From contig NC_084806.1 of NCBI RefSeq assembly GCF_963583255.1, positions 22,672,317-22,736,316 of the forward strand: a stretch of 64,000 nt of DNA, given 5' to 3'. The notes beneath the pieces were generated by a model. The model worked only from the letters and a program-made list of their open reading frames with translations, was not told the DNA's origin and ran no database searches. The stretch comes from Pyrus communis (Eukaryota > Streptophyta > Magnoliopsida > Rosales > Rosaceae). Within the stretch, counting starts at the first letter, position 1. Each line of letters opens with the position of its first letter. The translations under genes and the position numbers were made by a program. Positions 1 to 6,822 of the stretch are shown here, one piece after another.

Positions 1-65
1 AACACACATCCATTCTAACACATTGTCATTGCACATGCATTTCCTTCATTAGTTAACCCACATGC

Positions 66-333
66 ACTTATCACTTATCATCACCACATATCATATCACT
101 TAATCACTTATCACTTATCATCACCACTTAACCACTTATCATATCATAACCACATATCATATCACTTATCACCTACTTCACCTACAACATCCACCCACTT
201 CACCTACAACATCCACCTACTTCACCTACAACATCCACTTCACCTACAACATCCACCTACTTCACCTACAACATCCACTTCACCTACAACATCCACCTAC
301 TTCACCTACAACATCCACCTACTTCACCTACAA
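66..333 (+). repeat. U3 tandem repeats of the A-type LTR
   Basis: Positions 66-165 hold imperfect repeats built on TATCACTTATCATCACCA, and about 166-333 hold a minisatellite of CACCTACAACATCCACCTACTT-like units, some shortened by the loss of CACCTACTT. The same block, with different copy numbers, is at about 19083-19350 (+), 22500-22745 (-), 24265-24560 (-), 31202-31500 (-), 37230-37480 (-), 59680-59996 (+) and 61036-61380 (-). The variation fits slippage or unequal exchange in U3. Confidence 0.85.
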
Positions 334-365
334 ATGACATAGCCATATGTTCCCTCCACTACTCC

Positions 366-373
366 TATAAATA
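366..373 (+). promoter_or_regulatory. TATA box of A-type LTR promoter
   Basis: TATAAATA follows the U3 minisatellite and lies about 1.4 kb before the LTR end. The same motif is at the matching place in the other A-type LTRs (reverse complement at 24232-24239 in D). Transcription should start about 30 bp downstream, which makes R-U5 unusually long. The start site is inferred. Confidence 0.7.
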
Positions 374-563
374 CCCTTGCATTCATTCATTCATGGACAT
401 CTCATTTCATACACAACACACCATTTTTCCATCTCCCTTACAATCCAAACACCATTCTTCCATTTCCACCACTCCTCTTCCATTCCTCCACCACTCCCCA
501 AACCATTCACACCATCAAACTATCCTTAGACCTTGTGCTACAACGAAGAGGAAGAAAAGAGTG

Positions 564-727
564 CCTAAACGTTCATACAATTCAAGTTTGAGTTGTTGGA
601 ATGTTTAGGTGCTTCTTTGATTTCAATGTTTAAATTCAATACTCTTTGTTTTGTACGAATGAGGAATGGAAGAGAAGAGTGCCTAAACGTTCATACAATT
701 CAAGTTTGAGTTGTTGGAATGTTTAGG
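564..727 (+). repeat. Duplicated R-region stem-loop, two copies
   Basis: Positions 564-609 and 682-727 are near-identical 46-bp copies, 118 bp apart. Each can fold: CCTAAACGTTCATACAA pairs with TTGTTGGAATGTTTAGG over 15 of 17 positions, counting one G-U pair. A single copy is found in the B LTR (7854-7899), and every LTR that covers this region keeps at least one. It lies in the transcribed leader, downstream of the TATA box. Confidence 0.6.
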
Positions 728-1797
728 TGTTTCTTTGATTTCAAAGTTATGAGGAACTAAACCCCCTTTAGCTAGGGGGTGATTCGAAATATATGTTTAT
801 GCTTGCATTTTGATTTGATTACTTCTAATTGCGTTTCATAAGTTGTGGATTCAATTTGTTTAACCGTTTGATTGATAACTTATTTATGTATGTTTATTGA
901 GAATGCGCGCTTAATTTTCATGCATGAATATGACGCTAGAATATAAGTGAGTTTCACCTAATCGTTATGAACTTATATTCACAAGTAGTGGAGGTTGCTT
1001 ACAAACAATCGCGTTAAATGAATTCTTGGCACGAGTTTCATGCTCATCATAGTAACGAATGCCTCGTCAACACTTATAGTTTTCATAATGCTTAATGATC
1101 TTTGATTGTATCTTTATTGTGCTGTTCACGTAAAGGACTTTTGGAGAATGTAGTGAATTGCGTTGCGCTAACCCATCCAATTCATTAACTTAAGGAAAAC
1201 TTGACGGGTAATTTAAGCGGACCTAATTGACCCGGGGTGATGAGTTTCATAATTTATTGAAATGCAATTGGAAATCATTTTATTATGCAAGTGTAACATG
1301 TGTGGAGAAGAACCTTCTAGCTAGCATTCATCCATTCATTCCATTTCATCAATTTCGTTTTTATAATCTGTTTTAATTAGAATCTGTCCATTTAGTTTAT
1401 TTTCGTCCAAACCTCAATCCCCATTTATTTTAAAGTGTTAGATTAGTTAGAAATACTTTTAGTTTGTGTTTATAAGTGTTTTGATTCAATTTGTTAAACA
1501 AATTCGTCCAAAATTGTGTTTGTGCTCAAATCTGCCCAGAAAGTGGTTTTTAGGCAGATTTGAGTGTGTTTGTGTTGGTTTGAGTCTTTTGGTTTGTTTG
1601 AGTGTTTTAAAGTTTAGTTTTGCATTCTTTGAGTCTAGTATAGTGTTTCATATTGTTATTTTACGTTTTTGAGTCAAATCCAAGTGATTAACAATCCCTC
1701 CTAATCCCCGGTCCAGAACGATCCCTACTTATACATATACTACAATTTGACGAAAAGAGGGTTTAATTTGTGTGCGTATAAATCTCGCATCAAATTT

Positions 1798-1817
1798 TGG
1801 CGCCGTTGCCGGGGATT
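1798..1817 (+). other. Primer-binding site, tRNA-Asp type (element A)
   Basis: TGGCGCCGTTGCCGGGGA begins five bases after the LTR end and is complementary to the 3' terminus (with CCA) of plant tRNA-Asp as I remember it. This PBS is typical of Athila elements. Identical sites are in B, C, D, G and J; E has one change. It also overlaps the left arm of a GGGATTAG/CTAATCCC hairpin (1812-1835). Confidence 0.9.
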
Positions 1818-1907
1818 AGAAAATTTGCTAATCCCTTGGATTGTTTGTTTCTGTATTGTCTTTTAGATTTAGTTTTTTTTATTTGTGTTTTGTTTGTTAA
1901 GAACAAC

Positions 1908-2975
1908 ATGGCACTTGATAACGCTTCTCTTTTGTCACAGCTCATGGAAATGTCCCAAATGCAAAGAGTTGATATATCTAATCTTCAATCAAGGAATAAC
2001 GTGTTTTCCAATACTTACAATTCGGATTGGAGTGATCATTCAAACTCTATGTGGTGGGAACCTCAAAATGCTCAACAAGGAGGATATTGGCAGCCACCAC
2101 AACCTCATATTCAATATGCCCAACCAAACTCAAGTTCGTCAATAGATTATAATCAAAAGCTTAATGAATTAATTTGTTTGGTGCAGGGCTCACAAATTCA
2201 AGACAATGAGGCTCAACAAGAAGGATATTGGCAGCCATATGAGGAGTTCTATTCAACGCCTATGCAGCCACCACAAAGGTTGGACCACTTGGATAAGCAA
2301 ATTGGGCATATCGCGGAGTTCGTAGGACAGTTTCGAGACCAAGGCGAACTCCCTAGTTCAACCATTGCAAATCCGAAGGGAGAATTTGAAACTGCCAAGG
2401 AAATCATGTTGAGAAGTGACAAGGAGGTTGGAACGGACCCTCAACCATCAAAATCAAATCACAAGGAAGAGGAATACACCCAACCCACGGAAAGGGTGGA
2501 AACACCTTTACCGGAGGCACCTATTGCTCTTATGCCATCTAATACAGGTATGGTTGTTCCAAATTTCATTATTTTTAACCCTGTTCCAAGATTCATGACT
2601 TCCAAGGAAGAAGAAGGTGAAAAAGACATCTTGGAAGCCCTTCCAAAGGTGACAAGTAAGGAATGTCATGAATTCATCAAAGAGGACGTTCTTGAAACCA
2701 CAAAATCCAAAGAAGTTAAATTTGATGACATTGGACAAGTCATAACCATCACTTGCAATCTGGCCAAATCCAATATCCCTGAAACTTTCAAAGGAGTGGT
2801 GTTTGTCATTGAGTTCTTATCGGACAAAACAAGTAAGTTTTTTTTTCCAAATTCCATTAGATTTTATACTAACTTGCTATTTTTTTTGAATCAGGCACCT
2901 ACACTAGAATTCAAACCACTGCCGGTTCACTTCAAGTATCACCTTCCATTCAAGGACCAATTTCATGCCTTTTGA
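1908..2975 (+). CDS. Gag/protease-linker-like protein of non-autonomous element A
   Basis: A 355-residue ORF from ATG at 1908; the frame stays open upstream through the PBS, but without an ATG. It lacks the Gag capsid domain, the CCHC zinc knuckle, protease and RT. Residues 35-65 resemble the post-knuckle segment of B (W-DH----W), residues about 123-175 match the B linker around [11 protein letters not shown] and IMLRS-KEVG, and the last 26 residues match the pre-RT stretch of B (LEFKPLP). Two GYWQP segments form an internal repeat. So it is a collapsed gag-pol with large internal deletions. The ORF is open in A, D, E and G, which suggests either recent spread or a retained role, perhaps in binding partner Gag or RNA. 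Function unknown. Confidence 0.7.
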   Translation: MALDNASLLSQLMEMSQMQRVDISNLQSRNNVFSNTYNSDWSDHSNSMWWEPQNAQQGGYWQPPQPHIQYAQPNSSSSIDYNQKLNELICLVQGSQIQDNEAQQEGYWQPYEEFYSTPMQPPQRLDHLDKQIGHIAEFVGQFRDQGELPSSTIANPKGEFETAKEIMLRSDKEVGTDPQPSKSNHKEEEYTQPTERVETPLPEAPIALMPSNTGMVVPNFIIFNPVPRFMTSKEEEGEKDILEALPKVTSKECHEFIKEDVLETTKSKEVKFDDIGQVITITCNLAKSNIPETFKGVVFVIEFLSDKTSKFFFPNSIRFYTNLLFFLNQAPTLEFKPLPVHFKYHLPFKDQFHAF

Positions 2976-2991
2976 TTTTATTTATGTTAAT

Positions 2992-3011
2992 AAAAAAAAA
3001 AAAAAAAAAAA
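2992..3011 (+). repeat. Poly(A) tract between convergent ORFs of A
   Basis: Twenty A residues follow GTTAAT just after the gag-like stop, then a GAAA run. The same place holds 39 T at 28721-28759 (D, reverse), an interrupted T tract at about 34733-34770 (E), and AATA/AAATA repeats at about 43694-43740 (G). An AATAAA lies on each strand near the tract, so it may act as a two-way 3'-end signal between the convergent ORFs. Confidence 0.75.
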
Positions 3012-3047
3012 GAAAGAAAGATACTAAACATGGAGAAAGGTGGAGCT

Positions 3048-3704
3048 TCACAAAGGTTGTTTGCGTGAAGCCCCACTACGAGGCGCAGAAGCGGAAGGCA
3101 TAGAAGCGGGAGGCATAGAAGCGGGAGGCATCGGAGCGGGAGGCATCGGAGCTAGAGCATTCCAGGCCTCAATACTTGGCCAAGCGCTGGATGACCCAGG
3201 AAAAAGGTGCCTCTGGAGATAAGACGCAAGCCTTTGACGGTCACTGTGAATTCGACCCTCAGATTCTTGCAGCTCATCAAGCTTCCTCTTCATCCCCGAC
3301 GAATAGTTATTTGCAAGCACATGCAAACTTCTATTCTCGTACTTAAGCTGCTGGATCTCTTGCTTAAGTCTTTCCACCTCTGCCATCAACGATTCCACTT
3401 GGCGGGATCGAGCAAGCAGGCGTTGGCCCATGTTGGACACAGAACTCGCACACTGAACACTAAGTGCGAGGGACTCTTGAACGGCCAACTCATCGGACCG
3501 TCCTGACAGCAGCCTACTATCTTTTGGAGTGAGGAGGTTTTTAGCTACTATTGTAGCTGTTGTGGCGTCCTGCATCACAGAGTCTTCACCTGAAAGAGGA
3601 CCGTTAGAAGATAAAAAAGAAGGGCGCCATACATTACCTTGACGGGGCGCAACCGGATCGCTGTTGAGACTCAAATCTAAGCTAAGGTTCGATGAGTTTG
3701 CCAT
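3048..3704 (-). CDS. Antisense ORF protein (LxLxL motif, leucine zipper), copy in A
   Basis: A 218-residue ORF on the strand opposite the element. I start it at the Met of MANSS: it has A at -3 and G at +4, is shared by all four copies, and the reading frame upstream of it is not conserved. Residues 7-13 are LSLDLSL, an LxLxL (EAR-like) pattern. Residues about 95-165 form a predicted coiled coil whose hydrophobic positions (V103, L106, V110, L113, I117, L120, N124, L127) alternate 3-4 exactly, with the Asn typical of dimeric zippers. The C-terminus is a Met-Pro-Pro-Ala repeat, shorter here than in D, E or G. Antisense extra ORFs are known in plant Ty3/gypsy elements, mainly the Tat group. Function unknown; a dimeric regulator is a guess. 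Confidence 0.68.
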   Translation of the reverse strand: MANSSNLSLDLSLNSDPVAPRQGNVWRPSFLSSNGPLSGEDSVMQDATTATIVAKNLLTPKDSRLLSGRSDELAVQESLALSVQCASSVSNMGQRLLARSRQVESLMAEVERLKQEIQQLKYENRSLHVLANNYSSGMKRKLDELQESEGRIHSDRQRLASYLQRHLFPGSSSAWPSIEAWNALAPMPPAPMPPASMPPASMPSASAPRSGASRKQPL

Positions 3705-3714
3705 TTTTTTCAAC

Positions 3715-4240
3715 GATGTTCAAAGAGAAGGGGTGGATGGAGTTAAAATTTCACAAAGGGCCGGAGTCGAGTTTCAGGAATGGGAAATCTTCAGAGTGTG
3801 TGTGTTGGGGTGATTGATAGCTCTATAAAAAGCCAAGACGACGCGTCCACCGATTCAAAGAGCCGGATTTTCCGGCGTAATTTAGGCGACGCCCCCTCGG
3901 CTTTTCAAGAAAACGCGTTCAACTTTGTCAAAAGATTTCTGACAAAGCTGAAAACACGTGGAGGCCATCATCGCATCTACACGTCTTTAGCCGACAAGCG
4001 CAAAGTTCGGCGACGCTTTCTCTGCTTTTCAGAAGACGCGTGCAGCTTTGTCAAAAGGAGCCGTATCTGCACTACCACGTGTCGTTCAGAAAGCGAAGGG
4101 GCGTCGTTCAGAAATCGAAGGGGCGCCTGCTCAGAAATCGAAGAGGCGTATTCAAAGATCGAAGAGGCGCCACTATTTCAAAGAACCGGATTTGCGGGAT
4201 CAAAACGTTTGTCGACAAGGGTAAAAAGTACCACCACTTG
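3715..4240 (-). promoter_or_regulatory. Promoter region of the antisense ORF in A
   Basis: Reading on the minus strand towards the ORF: four ~22-bp tandem units of the form GCGCCYCTTCGATTTCTGA (about 4082-4171), then two direct repeats that each start with CACGTG (G-box) and hold TTTTGACAAAG, ACGCG and GCGTCGCC, then TTTTTATAG at 3823-3831, which fits a TATA box about 120 bp before the ATG. The layout repeats in D, E and G. Activity is inferred. Confidence 0.6.
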
Positions 4241-5025
4241 ATATTATCTCTATATATGTCGACCTTCGTCTTTTATGGCAGGGCAAACCTGAAGAAAATG
4301 CCCAACTCTCCCTCACCTCTGAGGGCGCACTCCCAGCAAAGCCTTTCAAAATACTCAATTCTTTCTTCTTCCCCAAAGATGATACCAGATGCCTGGAGTA
4401 CATATGACCCAGGAGGAAACGGCGGATTGAAGCATGTGCTGATTCATTCACCGCTTCTTCAAAGCAAAGGTATCTCATATCATCAAGGTCAAAAGCAAAA
4501 GTATCTCATATCATGCTCTTTCCCTATCTTTTTCTTTGTCCTTGTTCTTACTTGCATGGCAAAGTAAAAGAAGCAATCAGCCGGCACTTGGAGTCAGTCT
4601 TCCGATCTGGAGCCAACTGCCTGGAATCTATTCCTGATTGCTTACCTAGCGTTGCTCTCGAGTAGTCATCTTCAACGGTTGATACACTTCCAGAGAAGGG
4701 ACCACTCCTGCAAAGATTGAACAAAGAAACAGATAACAGGAGGAAGCTCAGACCTTCGGGGGAAACCAAAAGAACCATCCGGCTGCCCAGTTCAAGAAGT
4801 AGCACAAAGGAAAATCAACGATGGGCAGAAACCAGTTCAAGAGTAAGCCTATGGAATCACAAAGATCAAAGCCTCAATGCAATCACCAAGGAGAAGAGGG
4901 AATTTACACTCCATAACCAGATTTGCGTCCCTAAACTCTTCTTTTTGTTAATTACATTATGCCATGTTTAAAATGTTTAGTTGCTTTTTGTGTGTTTACT
5001 TATGTTTTGTGTGAATCTATGCTTA

Positions 5026-5063
5026 AAACATTGAGGACAATGTTTGATTTAAGTGTGGGGGGG
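5026..5063 (+). other. Conserved hairpin plus first polypurine motif (A)
   Basis: AAACATTGAGGACAATGTTT (8-bp stem, AGGA loop) is followed five bases later by AAGTGTGGGGGGG. The same pair is at 14864-14901 (B), 50015 onward (J1) and 55692-55729 (J2), and reversed at 26650-26698 (D) and 32700-32737 (E). G (48120 onward) keeps the hairpin, but a C interrupts its polypurine motif. Role unknown: RNA structure or internal plus-strand priming are possible. Confidence 0.7.
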
Positions 5064-6768
5064 TAACTAAAGTGTTTTGATGCAAATTCGTAGGGTTTTA
5101 TCCACCATAACTTCTAATGTTGTTCCTTGCTGTTTTAAGGTGTTTTTAAGTTGTTTTAGAGTGTTTTAGTGTGTTTTGTTTTATAATTCGAAAATCCCAT
5201 AAAAATTTGAAAAATTGTTTTGAAAAACCCAAAAAGAGTTGTTTTAAAAGTCGTTTTTGTGTGTTTGTGTCTTAGGGTACCTTCCAACACAATGATAAGG
5301 ATTTGGTTTATAATTGCATGACGGTTAGAAAGAGTTATAAACATAGAGAAAAGTTTGATTTACTCTTGGTATATGCTTGGTTATGGTTATAATGTATGAC
5401 TTCACATGCAATCATAAAAGAAAAATTCGTTTTTGTAACATGCTTGAAGGAAGAAACTCAAACAAACGCTACATCCCTGTGAGACTCGAGCCATTACTTT
5501 CTTTGGAGAGTTATTTTCTGTGATTCTTTATTTTCTAAAGTTGTTGCATGATCTCATTATTCCTTGCTTGGTTGCTACTTAGAATGCAATTGTATCATGA
5601 TAGAACTAAATGCTAGAACTCATGCCCATTTCATTCAAAGCATGTTATTGATTTGCATAACACATATTCAAGAAGAAGTTGTGTAGTGACCACCACCATA
5701 GCCAAATAGCCTTACTTCCCATACTTCGTATATGTTGTAAGTTTTAACCCCGTTGAGCCTTGTTTAGCCTTTATTCTTTGTTTACCCACATTTTCCTCAC
5801 CTAGCCTAGTTTAGGACAATCCCCACCCTTGTTCTTAAAAGATAGTGAGCATGACTTAATTGAATTCCTTTTGAGTTACATTATGAAAGAAAATAAGTGT
5901 GGGGGAGAGAATGTTTAAGTGTTTATGTTTTGAGATTCAAAAGAAAAGAAAAAGAAAAGAAAAAAAAAAAAAAAAAAGAAAAAAGAAAGAAAGAAAGAAA
6001 AAAGAGCTTAAAAAAAATGAAAATAAGTGAAAATGAACTCACGAGCGTTGATGGTTGAAGAAAGGGTCCAAAAAAAAAATGAATATGGCCCTAAGTTCTG
6101 TGTAATTCCCCCTTGGGTGATCAAAGTTGACTTCTGCATTCTAAAGGAAATTCTAAGTGCCTAATTCAATACTTTGCTCACTATTGCTTGAAGAACATTT
6201 GTTATCCTTACCTTTCATTTTTAGCCAATTACCCCAAGCCCCGTTACAACCCTTGACTTCTATATTGAGTGTTATGTATTTCAATTGTGGAGTTTGAACT
6301 TGGTATGAGCTTATGGTGTCACTGGTTCTCGCGTCTAAGTAGTAGCATTCCATTCATGAGATCATATCTAAACATGCTTATTAACTCCAGAAAATGCTTT
6401 CCTTATTATAACATATGTGAGTGTTCGTCTACATGTTTACATCAATCTTCTCACATATACCTAGTGCAGGGTGTGTAGTCAGAAAATCTGTGTGAAAAAC
6501 GAGAGTACATCTAGTAAGAAATTGAGGGAATTCTCTAAGGCATGTTACTACATTCAAAACATGGTTTTAAATGCTTAATTGTGAACTAGTATGTGGTGAC
6601 TATGATTAAGAATGTACTTAAGTGTAAAGATGGCTCAAATCTGTGAGAATAATGATTTTTAACTTGTCATGTGCATTGGAAGTCCCTGATACGATTGTTG
6701 GAAGGTGTAGGTTGTGTTTTGTTCTTTTTGTTTTGTTTTTCTGTTTTGCTCGAGGACTAGCAAAAGCT

Positions 6769-6783
6769 AAGTGTGGGGGTATT
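6769..6783 (+). other. 3' polypurine tract of A
   Basis: AAGTGTGGGGGTATT abuts the 3' LTR start TGATAGG, the position expected for plus-strand primer formation. B, F and J have AAGTGTGGGGGAATT at the same place. Confidence 0.85.
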
Positions 6784-6822
6784 TGATAGGAGCATATTTA
6801 TGCGACTTAAATGGCTTGTTCT
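6784..6822 (+). repeat. 3' LTR of A, first 39 bp (before insertion of B)
   Basis: It starts TGATAGGAGCATATTTATGC right after the polypurine tract and stops at GTTCT, the target duplication of B. It continues at 18754. Confidence 0.9.
6818..6822. other. Target-site duplication GTTCT, left copy (element B)
   Basis: GTTCT precedes the B 5' LTR and recurs at 18749-18753 after the B 3' LTR. Removing B and one copy restores a continuous A LTR that reads like the intact LTRs elsewhere. Confidence 0.93.

Larger units (their letters stand above)
1..1792 (+). repeat. 5' LTR of element A, 5' part missing
   Basis: It aligns with 19014-20647 of A's 3' LTR, so roughly the first 300 bp lie outside the window. 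It holds AT-rich tandem repeats and a minisatellite (U3), a TATA box at 366-373, a duplicated stem-loop at 564-609 and 682-727, a U5 hairpin at 1525-1564, and ends CGCATCA directly before the AATTT spacer and PBS. Compared with the 3' LTR it keeps 158 bp (760-917) that the other lacks. Short ORFs here are not conserved as coding sequence and I treat them as noise. Confidence 0.9.
2976..4888 (-). other. Antisense gene cassette of element A
   Basis: Comparing A with J sets the limits. J runs from the gag-like stop through a short conserved segment (CTTGGGAGGCAACCCATG) to AAGGAGAAGATGGAA. In A the same flanks are separated by about 1.9 kb that holds the poly(A) tract, the antisense ORF, its promoter and about 0.65 kb of further upstream sequence. 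Because a TATA box and repeats come along, the segment looks like captured genomic DNA rather than a captured mRNA (inference). Copies are at about 26830-28776 (D), 32880-34786 (E) and 43678-48000 (G, split by solo LTR H). Confidence 0.7.
4889..6783 (+). other. 3' noncoding region of element A
   Basis: No convincing ORF. It begins with the segment shared with B and J (CAGATTTGCGTCCCTAAAC), then a hairpin and polypurine motif (5026-5063), a conserved GGTACCTTCCAACACAATGA segment (5276-5295), a second AAGTGTGGGGG at 5895, a purine-only A/G microsatellite at about 5939-6010, and the final polypurine tract. Canonical Athila elements often carry an env-like ORF here; none is visible. Confidence 0.8.

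Noticed and set aside
166..333. CRISPR-like array
   Set aside because: The repeats are contiguous minisatellite units with no unique spacers, inside a plant LTR.
760..917. Extra 158 bp in the A 5' LTR as an insertion
   Set aside because: All other LTR types contain this segment, so the difference is a deletion in the 3' LTR (near 19771).
1797..1907. Extension of the gag-like ORF upstream through the PBS
   Set aside because: The frame is open but has no ATG before 1908, and the segment is the primer-binding site and leader. The open frame is incidental.
3780..4241. Sense-strand ORF of 153 codons opposite the antisense promoter
   Set aside because: It is the reverse of the tandem promoter units, and its repetitive basic and acidic segments simply mirror those units. 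No domain. G does not keep it complete.
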